64,000 nt of DNA from assembly GCA_024234995.1 (NCBI GenBank), contig JACKNF010000001.1, forward strand, positions 558,001 through 622,000, read 5' to 3'. The number at the start of each line of letters is the position of its first letter. Positions within the stretch are counted from its first letter, which is position 1. The notes under the pieces were generated by a model. The model did not search any database, had not been told where the DNA came from, and saw only the letters and a program-made list of their open reading frames with translations. The DNA is from Gammaproteobacteria bacterium. GTDB lineage: Bacteria; Pseudomonadota; Gammaproteobacteria; Competibacterales; Competibacteraceae. A program made the position numbers and the translations under genes. Positions 25,370 to 33,460 of this stretch are shown here, piece by piece.

Positions 25370-25762
25370 TTAGCGCTTAGAGTACTGTGTAGCGCGCCGC
25401 GCTTTACGCAGGCCAATCTTTTTACGCTCCACCTCACGGGCATCGCGAGTCACGAAACCGGCTTTACGCAGTGGCGGACGCAGGCTTTCATCATATTCCA
25501 TCAATGCCCGGGTGATACCATGACGGATAGCACCGGCTTGGCCGGATATGCCGCCACCCTTTACCGTAACGTAAATATCGAACCGGTCTTTGAGATCGGT
25601 GACTTCCAGTGCTTGATTCACCACCATGCAGGAGGTTTGGCGTCCAAAGTACTCGTTCAAGGGGCGGCGGTTGACCGTAATATTCCCGCTGCCAGGCCGC
25701 AGAAAGACTCGCGCCGTTGCGGTCTTGCGCCGCCCAGTGCCATAGTGCTGATTCTCAATCAT
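25370..25762 (-). CDS. rpsI: 30S ribosomal protein S9
   Basis: 130 residues, with YGTGRRKTATARVFLRPG at the N-terminus, the GGGISGQAGAIRHGITRAL loop, and the basic C-terminal tail KIGLRKARRATQYSKR that reaches the P-site tRNA. It follows rplM by 36 bases in the universal rplM-rpsI order, and here a tRNA-Gln gene follows. Confidence 0.98.
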   Translation of the reverse strand: MIENQHYGTGRRKTATARVFLRPGSGNITVNRRPLNEYFGRQTSCMVVNQALEVTDLKDRFDIYVTVKGGGISGQAGAIRHGITRALMEYDESLRPPLRKAGFVTRDAREVERKKIGLRKARRATQYSKR

Positions 25763-25798
25763 TCTGGTTTATTCCATTCCAATGGGTGCGCTTACTGA

Positions 25799-26227
25799 TT
25801 ACAGTTCCAGCGGCATGGGTTGCTGCGCGGCGTGCTGATGCTCGGATCCCGCATAGACTTTCAGCTTGCGGAACATCGCCCGGCCCAGCGGATTCTTGGG
25901 CAACATGCCTTTTACGGCAATCTCAATGACGCGCTCTGGTGTCTGCTGCAACATTTTTTCCAGAGAGATGGATTTAAGATTGCCAACGTAACCGGTCACC
26001 CGATGATAAACCTTATCTTCGGTTTTGCGCCCGGTTGTCCAGATCTTTTCCGCATTAATCACGATGATGTAGTCACCCGTATCGACATGCGGCGTATATT
26101 CAGGCTTGTGCTTGCCACGCAGGCGACGGGCTATTTCCGACGATAGCCGGCCCAGAACCTTGTCCGTGGCGTCGATCACGTACCAGTCGCGCTTGACCTC
26201 GGCCGGCTTGGCGCTAAAAGTTTTCAT
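25799..26227 (-). CDS. rplM: 50S ribosomal protein L13
   Basis: 142 residues with WYVIDATDKVLGRLSSEIAR, GDYIIVINAEKI, the KVYHRVTGYVGNLK segment and AVKGMLPKNPLGR, all L13 landmarks. First gene of the rplM-rpsI operon; a good sigma-70 promoter precedes it with a leader of roughly 40 bases. Confidence 0.98.
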   Translation of the reverse strand: MKTFSAKPAEVKRDWYVIDATDKVLGRLSSEIARRLRGKHKPEYTPHVDTGDYIIVINAEKIWTTGRKTEDKVYHRVTGYVGNLKSISLEKMLQQTPERVIEIAVKGMLPKNPLGRAMFRKLKVYAGSEHQHAAQQPMPLEL

Positions 26228-26273
26228 TTGTTAACGTGCTCCGAAAAGTCCATGTTCGCTTGGAAGGGGCGGA

Positions 26274-26302
26274 ATTCTACTCAAGCGGTGAAGGGTTGAC
26301 AA
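26274..26302 (-). promoter_or_regulatory. Promoter of rplM-rpsI
   Basis: On the minus strand TTGTCA (26297-26302) and TAGAAT (26274-26279) are 17 bases apart, just after the stop of the ferredoxin gene. Confidence 0.7.
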
Positions 26303-26316
26303 GAGGCTATTCGTTG

Positions 26317-26625
26317 CTAGAGACGCAATCGCTCCACTACCCGGCCATGGACCAAGTGCTCGTCGATGATTTCATCGAGATCTGCATGGTCAATGTAGGT
26401 ATACCAGATTGCTTCAGGATAGACCACGATAACCGGTCCTTCAGCACAACGGTCCAAGCAACCGGCGCTGTTGATGCGTACCTTATAAGGAATAGCTGCC
26501 CCCTGTTCTTTAACCCGTTGCTTGACGTAATCGCGCGCCTCCTGGGCGCCGTATTGTTGACAGCATTGTGAGCCATCCTCCCGCAGATTGGTGCAAAAAA
26601 ACACATGATAGCGATAATAGGACAC
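26317..26625 (-). CDS. Thioredoxin-like [2Fe-2S] ferredoxin
   Basis: 102-residue single-domain (2Fe-2S) ferredoxin with a thioredoxin fold. Cysteines are at 11 (FFCTN), 21-22 (QCCQQ), 56 and 60 (SAGCLDRCAEGP), matching the family's C-x(n)-C...C-x3-C cluster pattern. The C-terminal VIVVYPEAIWYTYIDHADLDEIIDEHL is typical of the stand-alone bacterial proteins. Partner and function are unknown. It is divergent from coq7 with only 26 bases between the starts; a link with the Coq7 di-iron hydroxylase is conceivable but unproven. Confidence 0.9.
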   Translation of the reverse strand: MSYYRYHVFFCTNLREDGSQCCQQYGAQEARDYVKQRVKEQGAAIPYKVRINSAGCLDRCAEGPVIVVYPEAIWYTYIDHADLDEIIDEHLVHGRVVERLRL

Positions 26626-26651
26626 GAATAACTCCTCCTGGATTCAAGTTC

Positions 26652-27302
26652 ATGACCATGACGAACCGCCACTATACCCCTACCGATACCTTACTCATCA
26701 ATTTTGATCAGGCGCTCCGCACCGTGTTTGGACAACCGAAGACCACCGGCCGTCCTAATCCCGCAGTTAATGTACCGTTCGCCGGATTGCAATCCTCGGA
26801 ACAACGCCGGTCTGCGCGGCTGATGCGCGTCAATCATACCGGCGAAGTCTGCGCTCAGGCCTTATATCAAGGCCAATCGCTGACTGCCCAGCTGGATACC
26901 GTACGCGACCGTATGGATCAGGCCGCCATCGAGGAGAATGATCATCTCGCCTGGTGCGAAGCACGGCTGAAAGAGTTGGATAGCCATCCCAGCGTTCTGA
27001 ATCCGCTGTTTTACGCGGGTGCTTTCGCGATCGGTGCTCTAGCCGGTAAAGCGGGAGATCGCTGGAGCCTCGGCTTTGTAGCAGAGACTGAAAATCAGGT
27101 GGTTGAGCATCTAAACTCCCATCTCAATCGCTTGCCTGATCACGACCAGCCCAGCCGGGCGATTTTGGAACAAATGAAGGAAGACGAAGCCCGGCATGCC
27201 ACTCATGCACTAGCAGCGGGTGGCGCCCGGTTGCCATTGCCTATCCGCGTACTCATGAAAGGCGTAGCCAAGGTCATGACCAGCACGACCTATTGGATAT
27301 AA
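26652..27302 (+). CDS. coq7: Demethoxyubiquinone hydroxylase Coq7
   Basis: Membrane-associated di-iron carboxylate enzyme for C6 hydroxylation in ubiquinone synthesis, used instead of the flavoprotein UbiF. Iron ligands are visible in MRVNHTGEVCAQAL (Glu), IEENDHLAW (Glu and His), VAETENQVVEHL (Glu) and MKEDEARHATHA (Glu and His), the repeated E...ExxH pattern. The start is ATG 26652 (or 26658); GGAGG lies about ten bases upstream. The open frame to 26568 runs through the divergent gene and is ignored. Confidence 0.95.
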   Translation: MTMTNRHYTPTDTLLINFDQALRTVFGQPKTTGRPNPAVNVPFAGLQSSEQRRSARLMRVNHTGEVCAQALYQGQSLTAQLDTVRDRMDQAAIEENDHLAWCEARLKELDSHPSVLNPLFYAGAFAIGALAGKAGDRWSLGFVAETENQVVEHLNSHLNRLPDHDQPSRAILEQMKEDEARHATHALAAGGARLPLPIRVLMKGVAKVMTSTTYWI

Positions 27303-27331
27303 TCAAAACAGTCAGTGTAACCGCCGCACGT

Positions 27332-27817
27332 TCAGCTTTTCCTGGGCGCGGCCACCCGCACCGTCACAGCAAAGCGTCCGGTGATTGATCCTTCGCCTCC
27401 CAAGACCCGCCAATACTTCAGCTTGAGCGCGGCTTCACCGGGTTGCCGGCCGGTGAAGGTAAAGGTACGCTGGCCGCGTGCGCCAATAAAGCCAGCTTCC
27501 AGCGGTGGGATATAGGCGGTGTCGTCCAGCGCCAGAATGCGGCGGTCATTCTCGTCAATGGCCCAACTGAATCCCGTCGTGGGATTTTCCCGCAGGCGGA
27601 TTTCCAGCCGTTCACCGACGCCAAGTTCGGCGGTTCGGTTGTTGTCGTCGCCGGTCAGCACCAGTACACCATTTTCCCGGCTGCCGGCTGGAGAGGTATT
27701 GGGTTGATCGCTTTGGGTGGCGCAACCGGTAAGAAAGGGCATGGTAATTAGTGTCAGCAGCGCTAATTCCAATATGAAACGGAAGGGCGATGATGGCAGC
27801 CTATAAATTGCAGACAT
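27332..27817 (-). CDS. Lipoprotein with chagasin-like (I42) protease-inhibitor domain
   Basis: Signal peptide with lipobox LTGC, so probably membrane-anchored. The C-terminal ~110 residues carry the three inhibitor loops of the I42 family: NPTTGFSW (loop BC), GARGQRTFTFTG (loop DE region) and KYWRVLGGEGSI (the RPW-like FG loop). Chagasins inhibit papain-like cysteine proteases. Bacterial versions probably guard against environmental or host cysteine proteases, which is inferred. It converges with coq7 and is separated from folA by about 108 bases. Confidence 0.85.
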   Translation of the reverse strand: MSAIYRLPSSPFRFILELALLTLITMPFLTGCATQSDQPNTSPAGSRENGVLVLTGDDNNRTAELGVGERLEIRLRENPTTGFSWAIDENDRRILALDDTAYIPPLEAGFIGARGQRTFTFTGRQPGEAALKLKYWRVLGGEGSITGRFAVTVRVAAPRKS

Positions 27818-27925
27818 AGGATATTTACCGGATAAGTGAAGGTTAGTGACGGCTGATGATACGCGATGTCTGGCTTTTCAGGCGATCAGGCCGTCAAGCT
27901 GGAGTCTGATGGCCGGGCAACCGGT

Positions 27926-28429
27926 TTACGGGGAGGTAGAAACTCGTTCCCACCGTTGAAACCGGTACGGCCATGCATGATCTGCATCAGCCGGATGCGC
28001 TTCTTCCCAAGCCAGCCGCCAATCCCGTTGATCCCATTCCGGGAACCAGGTATCACCGGAAATCTCAGCCTCAATGACGGTCAGGTACAATCGCGCAGCC
28101 AGCGGCAGCGCCTGCGCATACAGCGATCCCCCGCCAATTACCATGATTTCGGGAACCGCACCGGCCAGTTCCAGCGCATTGTCCAACGAATGCACCACTA
28201 CGCCACCCGGTGCATGGCAGGCAGAATCACGGCTGAGCACGATCATGCGCCGGCCTGGCAGGGGCCGGCCAATGGACTCCCAGGTTCGCCGGCCCATTAA
28301 CAAGGGCTTCCCCATTGTCGTCTGCTTGAAAAAGCGCAAATCAGCGGGTAACCGCCAGGGGAGGCGGTTATTACAGCCAATTACCCGGTTATGGGACAAG
28401 GCGGCGATAAGGGCAAGTGTTGGTGTCAT
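27926..28429 (-). CDS. folA: Dihydrofolate reductase
   Basis: NADPH-dependent reductase regenerating tetrahydrofolate. ALIAALSHNRVIGCNNRLPWRL gives the substrate-binding loop with Trp; LPADLRFFKQTT supplies the catalytic acid; GRRTWESIGRPLPGR and VIGGGSLYAQAL are the NADPH-binding segments. 167 residues. It overlaps apaH by four bases and is its downstream partner; the folA/apaH adjacency is common in Gammaproteobacteria. Confidence 0.97.
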   Translation of the reverse strand: MTPTLALIAALSHNRVIGCNNRLPWRLPADLRFFKQTTMGKPLLMGRRTWESIGRPLPGRRMIVLSRDSACHAPGGVVVHSLDNALELAGAVPEIMVIGGGSLYAQALPLAARLYLTVIEAEISGDTWFPEWDQRDWRLAWEEAHPADADHAWPYRFQRWERVSTSP

Positions 28430-29235
28430 GCAGGTACACTGAAGGCCGGCGCCCCTGATTCGTCCAAACGGATCGCCGTCAGCCGGTTACCCCAGACACA
28501 ACCGCTGTCGAGGGCGTAAATTCCTGGCGCGCGGTAGTAACCGAGCGAGGCCCAGTGACCGAAGACAATATTAAGACCGGCGTTGCGCCGGCCCGGCGCG
28601 GCAAACCAGGGCATCAGACTGTTGCCTGCGCTGCCTGGCGGTCCCTTCTCGGCAAAGGACAATACGCCGTCCGCCGTGCAAAAGCGTATTCGCGTGAGGG
28701 CATTGACAATGAGGCGTAACCGGTCATAACCGGCGAGATCACTTTGCCAGCGGCGCGGTTCGCCGCCGAACATCCGTGCCATGAATTTTTCTGACTCTGG
28801 TCCGCGCAGAATGGCTTCCACTTCTGCCGCACAGCGTTGCGCCAATGCCAAATCCCATTGGGGCGGCAAGCCTGCATGAACCAGGGTAAAGCCAAGCTCG
28901 GCATCGTGATGCAGCAAAGGACGCTGGCGCAGCCAGTCCAGCAATTCATTCCGGTCGGGCGCTTCAAGAATCGTGTGAAAAGTATCCTTACGCTTGGGTT
29001 TCACGTGGTTGGCGGCAACTGCCAGCAGGGTCAGGTCATGATTGCCTAACACCACCGTCACCTGTTTGTCCAGGTCGCGAATCAACCGTAATACTTCTAC
29101 CGAATGCGGTCCTCGATTCACCAAATCGCCAACCAGCCACAGCCGGTCAGCGGCGGGATCAAACCTCAGCAGATCCAGGAGGCGTTGCAGCGGCTCGTAG
29201 CAGCCCTGAATGTCGCCAATCGCGTAAACAGCCAT
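28426..29235 (-). CDS. apaH: Bis(5'-nucleosyl)-tetraphosphatase, symmetrical
   Basis: Metallophosphoesterase that splits Ap4A into two ADP and also removes Np4 caps from RNA. Metal-site motifs are YAIGDIQGCYEPLQRLL, WLVGDLVNRGPHSVEVL and VVLGNHDLTL; histidines in LVHAGLPP and VFGHWASLGYY complete the site. It lies only four bases after nudB. Confidence 0.97.
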   Translation of the reverse strand: MAVYAIGDIQGCYEPLQRLLDLLRFDPAADRLWLVGDLVNRGPHSVEVLRLIRDLDKQVTVVLGNHDLTLLAVAANHVKPKRKDTFHTILEAPDRNELLDWLRQRPLLHHDAELGFTLVHAGLPPQWDLALAQRCAAEVEAILRGPESEKFMARMFGGEPRRWQSDLAGYDRLRLIVNALTRIRFCTADGVLSFAEKGPPGSAGNSLMPWFAAPGRRNAGLNIVFGHWASLGYYRAPGIYALDSGCVWGNRLTAIRLDESGAPAFSVPA

Positions 29236-29239
29236 GCGG

Positions 29240-29692
29240 TTACCTTTTCAGGGGAGGCAGCGCCAGAATGGCGTCCCGGTTGCTCCGGGAGGTCACCTTG
29301 TCAGCAGCCACTGTTCGTGACAACCACGTGTATTCGCTATGTTCAACGGGATTGAGAACGATGGGGCGGCGTTCTGGCAGGCAAACCCGGAATACATACT
29401 CAATATTCTCTTTTGTATCAGGTGTATAGCGATGCCGCCAAGGTGGCAGGATTGGGAAACGGTTGGTGACGTTGCAGGCCATGATTTCCAGCCCTTCGTT
29501 CAAACCGGTCTCCTCACATAACTCCCGCCGTGCAGTATCCAGCGGATCGGTTTCATCCCAGCGCAGACTACCCGTTACCGATTGCCAGAAATCCGGTGGC
29601 TGGCAGCGGCGCAAGATCAGCACTTCGTCTATTAGGGTGTACATCACTACCAGCACTGACTCCGGGCGCTTGTAATATGGTTTGTTTTTCAA
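29240..29692 (-). CDS. nudB: Dihydroneopterin triphosphate diphosphatase NudB
   Basis: Nudix hydrolase acting in folate synthesis. The Nudix box begins at GSLRWDETDPLDTARRELCE and continues ETGL, matching Gx5Ex7REUxEExGU with slight variation. KRPESVLVVMYT at the start and the aspS neighbourhood identify NudB. It overlaps the aspS stop by four bases. Together with folA in the same string it links two steps of folate metabolism. Confidence 0.92.
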   Translation of the reverse strand: MKNKPYYKRPESVLVVMYTLIDEVLILRRCQPPDFWQSVTGSLRWDETDPLDTARRELCEETGLNEGLEIMACNVTNRFPILPPWRHRYTPDTKENIEYVFRVCLPERRPIVLNPVEHSEYTWLSRTVAADKVTSRSNRDAILALPPLKR

Positions 29693-31458
29693 GGGGTGCG
29701 GCGCAGGCGAATATTGAGATCACGCAGCTGCGCTTCGGTAACCGGCGCGGGTGCTTGGGTCAGCAGGCAAGCGGCGCTTTGGGTCTTGGGAAAGGCCATG
29801 ACGTCGCGGATGGAACTAGCGCCGGCCATCAGCATCGCCAGCCGATCGAGGCCAAAGGCAATACCGCCATGCGGCGGGCAACCGAATTTCAGGGCATCCA
29901 GCAGGAAACCGAATTTGGTGCGGGCTTCTTCGGCACTGATACCGAGCAGTTCGAACACTTTACTCTGCATCTCTTGGCGATGAATACGTACTGAGCCACC
30001 GCCGATTTCACTGCCGTTCAACACCATGTCATAGGCTCGCGACAGACAGCGTTCCGGATTGGCTTGCATTTCGGCAGGATCATCGGTGCGCGGCGCAGTG
30101 AAGGGATGATGTAAGGCATTCCAGCGCTGGTCGTGTTCATCCCACTCAAACATCGGGAAGTTGACGACCCATAGCGGCGCCCACTCACCCTTGACCAAGT
30201 TCAGATCGTGCCCGATTTTCAGGCGCAAAGCACCCAAGGCATCGTTGACCACCTTGGTGGAATCTGCGCCGAAGAAGATTAGGTCGCCATTCTCAGCGCC
30301 AGTGCGGGTGAGAATCTTGGCCAGAATTTCATCCGGTAGAAATTTGACGATGGGGGCTTGCAAGCCTTCACGCCCGGTGGTGACATCATTCACCTTGATG
30401 TAGGCCAGTCCTTTAGCTCCATAGCGCCCGACAAATTCGGTGTAAAGATCGATCTCGCGGCGGGTAAGCTTGCTACCCTCCGGGATGCGCAATGCCGCGA
30501 CCCGGCCCTTCGGGTCATTGGCGGGACCCGCGAAAACCTTGAACTCTACGCCGGCCATGAGATCGGACAGTTCGGTCAACTCCAGCGGGATACGCAAATC
30601 GGGCTTGTCCGAACCGTAACGCTGCATCGCTGTTTCGTAAGGCATCCGCGGGAAGGGGTTAGGTAAGTCGACGTCCATGACATCTTTGAACAACTGGCGG
30701 ATCATCTCTTCCATCAACTCAGTGATCGCTGACTCGTCCATGAATGAGGTTTCAATATCGAGCTGGGTAAATTCCGGTTGGCGGTCGGCGCGCAAATCTT
30801 CATCGCGGAAACAACGCACTACCTGATAGTAGCGATCCATACCCGCCATCATCAGCAATTGCTTGAACAACTGCGGCGACTGCGGCAGCGCGAAAAAACT
30901 GCCAGGATGGGTGCGGCTGGGTACCAGATAATCGCGAGCGCCTTCCGGAGTGGCCTTGGTCAGCATCGGGGTTTCGATATCCATGAATCCCTGTTGATCC
31001 AGGAACCGGCGCAGGGCACTAATGACGCGAGTGCGCAGCCGCAACCGGTCTTGCATCACCGGGCGGCGCAGATCAAGATAGCGGTAACGCAATCGCACCT
31101 CCTCGGAGGTGTCATCATCATCTAACTGGAACGGCAGCGGTTCGGACCGGTTAAGAATTTCCAGCTCGCGGGTTAGCACTTCCACTGCGCCAGTCGCCAG
31201 ATTAGGATTTTCCGTGCCCTCAGGGCGGCGGCGCACCCGTCCAGTCACACGCAATACATATTCATTGCGGACCCGCTCGGCGCTGGTGAAAGCATTCGGC
31301 GTGTCGGGGTCGATCACGACTTGCACCAGTCCGTCGCGGTCGCGCAGGTCGATGAAGATCACCCCGCCATGATCACGGCGGCGGTGCGCCCAACCGCAGA
31401 GAGTAACATCTTGGTCTAGCAGAGTTTCGGTGACTTGGCCGCAATAGTGGCTGCGCAT
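29689..31458 (-). CDS. aspS: Aspartate-tRNA ligase
   Basis: Class II aminoacyl-tRNA synthetase of 589 residues. The N-terminal OB fold (VTLCGWAHRRRDHGGVIFID) binds the anticodon; class II motif 2 is RCFRDEDLRADRQPEFTQLD and motif 3 is GIAFGLDRLAML. The insertion with GRVAALRIPEGSKLTRREID is the bacterial-type GAD domain. Whether it is the tRNA-Asn-misacylating kind cannot be told here. It is preceded by an fmdB-type gene, as in many Proteobacteria. Confidence 0.98.
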   Translation of the reverse strand: MRSHYCGQVTETLLDQDVTLCGWAHRRRDHGGVIFIDLRDRDGLVQVVIDPDTPNAFTSAERVRNEYVLRVTGRVRRRPEGTENPNLATGAVEVLTRELEILNRSEPLPFQLDDDDTSEEVRLRYRYLDLRRPVMQDRLRLRTRVISALRRFLDQQGFMDIETPMLTKATPEGARDYLVPSRTHPGSFFALPQSPQLFKQLLMMAGMDRYYQVVRCFRDEDLRADRQPEFTQLDIETSFMDESAITELMEEMIRQLFKDVMDVDLPNPFPRMPYETAMQRYGSDKPDLRIPLELTELSDLMAGVEFKVFAGPANDPKGRVAALRIPEGSKLTRREIDLYTEFVGRYGAKGLAYIKVNDVTTGREGLQAPIVKFLPDEILAKILTRTGAENGDLIFFGADSTKVVNDALGALRLKIGHDLNLVKGEWAPLWVVNFPMFEWDEHDQRWNALHHPFTAPRTDDPAEMQANPERCLSRAYDMVLNGSEIGGGSVRIHRQEMQSKVFELLGISAEEARTKFGFLLDALKFGCPPHGGIAFGLDRLAMLMAGASSIRDVMAFPKTQSAACLLTQAPAPVTEAQLRDLNIRLRRTP

Positions 31459-31573
31459 GGCGTCTGGGTTCCGTTATGCAGGATAAGGCTGGAGAAACTG
31501 GAGCGTCGGCGAGCGGGATGGCCGACGAAAACGGAAATAGTACAAATCCAGAACCCTAGCCGCAACCGCAGCA

Positions 31574-31600
31574 GAAAACAAACGGCGCTTTTCGCGCCGT
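31574..31600 (-). terminator. Hairpin with U-run between fmdB-like gene and aspS
   Basis: On the minus strand ACGGCGC and GCGCCGT form a perfect 7-bp stem with a 5-nt loop, followed by TTGTTTTC. It would end or attenuate the FmdB transcript before aspS. Confidence 0.6.
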
Positions 31601-31662
31601 GACTAAGGCTAAAAAGAGGGCTATCGCTGGCAAGCAGATTATTAACGCAGGGGAATGGGGTA

Positions 31663-31956
31663 TTAGGTTGCTGCTGGTGCAGGACAAGCCCCGCAGCCGC
31701 CCGCTCCATCGCAGGCAGCCGCCGATGTGCTTTCTTTGGGCGACGCATCGTCCTTGGCGACATTTTTCTGGCTGCCTTTCTTGAAGTCAGTCTCATACCA
31801 GCCACTTCCCTTCAGGCGGAAGGCAGCTGCTGAAATCAGCTTTTTCAATTGCGGCTGACCACAGGCAGGACAATCGCTTAATTCGGGGTCACTCATCTTC
31901 TGCATCACTTCCATATCGTGGTTGCAGGACTGGCAACGATATTCGTAGATTGGCAT
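31663..31956 (-). CDS. FmdB-family zinc-ribbon protein
   Basis: The N-terminal MPIYEYRCQSCNHDMEVMQK and DCPACGQPQLKKLISAAAFR form the FmdB zinc ribbon with two CxxC pairs. The segment FRLKGSGWYETDF is also typical of the family. The C-terminus is low-complexity with more cysteines (ACDGAGGCGACP). FmdB proteins are thought to be regulators but their target is unknown. The aspS neighbour on the same strand is the common context. Confidence 0.88.
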   Translation of the reverse strand: MPIYEYRCQSCNHDMEVMQKMSDPELSDCPACGQPQLKKLISAAAFRLKGSGWYETDFKKGSQKNVAKDDASPKESTSAAACDGAGGCGACPAPAAT

Positions 31957-32020
31957 GGCGCACCTCGCAAGCTGACAAAGCGGTTAGGAATCTTAACGCT
32001 ATGTTATGGAGATCACTTTG

Positions 32021-33460
32021 ATGGATTTCAAGGTCTTCACCCAGAACCGAGCGGATTACCGCTACACTATGCACATGTTCCCCATGCTCCGTCTATTCTT
32101 ATCCAGCATCCTGCTGATTCTGTGGCTGACTGGCTGTGATTCCGCTATTGACCGGCCTGTCGTGGTTGAATTTTGGGCGATGGGTCAGGAAGGTGAACAA
32201 GTCAAAGCGTTGTTGCCAGAGTTTGAACGCCGCTATCCGGACATTCGTGTGCAGGTACAGCAAATCCCCTGGAGCGCGGCACACGAAAAATTATTGACCG
32301 CCTATGCGGGCGACGCCATGCCGGACCTGTTCCAGCTCGGTAATACCTGGATTCCCGAGTTTGTGGCTCTGCGCGCTATTGAACCGCTCGATGAACGTTT
32401 GAAAACCTGGCCATCCGCTGCTGTTAGCGACTACTTCACCGGTATTCTCGCCACCAATCAATTGGGCAATCAGACGTGGGCCTTGCCCTGGTATGTCGAT
32501 ACCCGGCTGTTCTTCTATCGCACTGATTTGTTAGCGGCAGCCGGTTTTTCCGGGCCGCCAGCGACGTGGGACGGCTGGTTGCAAATCATGTCCCGGATCA
32601 AGACCCTGGATGGTGCTCAGCGTTACGCCATTTTGCTGCCGGTCAATGAATGGCAGCTACCGGTCATTCTCGCCTTGCAACGTGGTGCGGTGTTGCTACG
32701 CGACCGGAATCAATATGGTAATTTTCAGCATCCTCATTTCCGCGAAGCCTTTCTCTTTTATCTCAGCCTGTTTAAAGAGGGGCTGGCGCCACCGGTGAGC
32801 AATAGCCAGATGATCAATCTTTATCAGGAGTTCGCCAATGGTACTTTCGCAGTTTATGTCAGCGGTCCGTGGAATATCGGCGAGTTCGAGCGGCGGTTGC
32901 CGGCAGCAGTGAAGGGAAAATGGATGACAGCGGCGTTGCCAGGGCGGGTCGTGCCATCTACCCGCTCCAGCCTTCCCTCGCAAGGGAGAAGGGATTCTGC
33001 GAATCCAGTTCCGCCATCTCTTGGAGGAGGGGATTGGGGGACAGGGGATGACGATTTAGCGGCGGGTGTATCGTTGGCTGGCGGTGCCAGTTTAGCGATC
33101 AGCCGGACTTCGCCACGCCAGGATGCAGCGTGGAAGCTGCTGGAGTATCTCGCGCAACCGGAACAGCAGGCGCAGTTTTATCGGCTGACCGGTGATCTGC
33201 CAGCCCGTCAAGCAGCTTGGAATGATTCAGCGCTGACCAGTAATCGTTACACCGAGGCATTCCGCCAGCAGTTGCAGCATGTTCAGGCTACGCCACCGAT
33301 TCCGGAGTGGGAGCGCATCGCGAACCGTATCGCTTATTACACCGAACTGGCGGTTCGCCAGGAAATGCAGGCCGATGAGGCGCTGGTAGCGCTTGACCGG
33401 GATGTGGACCGGATTCTGGAGAAACGCCGGTGGTTGCTGGAACAGGGTTTGGCGCCATGA
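32021..33460 (+). CDS. Sugar ABC transporter substrate-binding lipoprotein
   Basis: Extracellular solute-binding protein of the maltose/glycerol-3-phosphate (family 1) type. The signal peptide ends in a lipobox (LILWLTGC), so it is lipid-anchored. VVEFWAMGQEGEQVKALLPEFERRYP is the family N-terminus, and ALPWYVDTRLFFYRTDLLAAAG forms the hinge region. ATG 32021 is chosen because GGAG lies nine bases upstream; ATGs at 32006 and 32069 are alternatives. Residues ~310-346 hold a ~37-residue insert, rich in Ser, Gly and Pro, between TAALPG and LAAGVSLAGG, where relatives have a short loop. The stop overlaps the first permease (ATGA). Confidence 0.9.
   Translation: MDFKVFTQNRADYRYTMHMFPMLRLFLSSILLILWLTGCDSAIDRPVVVEFWAMGQEGEQVKALLPEFERRYPDIRVQVQQIPWSAAHEKLLTAYAGDAMPDLFQLGNTWIPEFVALRAIEPLDERLKTWPSAAVSDYFTGILATNQLGNQTWALPWYVDTRLFFYRTDLLAAAGFSGPPATWDGWLQIMSRIKTLDGAQRYAILLPVNEWQLPVILALQRGAVLLRDRNQYGNFQHPHFREAFLFYLSLFKEGLAPPVSNSQMINLYQEFANGTFAVYVSGPWNIGEFERRLPAAVKGKWMTAALPGRVVPSTRSSLPSQGRRDSANPVPPSLGGGDWGTGDDDLAAGVSLAGGASLAISRTSPRQDAAWKLLEYLAQPEQQAQFYRLTGDLPARQAAWNDSALTSNRYTEAFRQQLQHVQATPPIPEWERIANRIAYYTELAVRQEMQADEALVALDRDVDRILEKRRWLLEQGLAP
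32948..33058. repeat. In-frame palindromic insert inside the binding-protein gene
   Basis: This stretch holds CCTTCCCTC-GCAA-GGGAGAAGG (an imperfect hairpin) and CTCTTGGAGGAGGGGATTGG-like sequence, in the style of small dispersed repeats that often read through as SLPSQG and PPSLGGG. It encodes the extra loop of the binding protein without breaking the frame. Borders are approximate. Confidence 0.5.

Noticed and set aside
31416..31805. 129-residue open frame on the minus strand
   Set aside because: It overlaps fmdB and the aspS start in another frame, with biased composition and no family resemblance.
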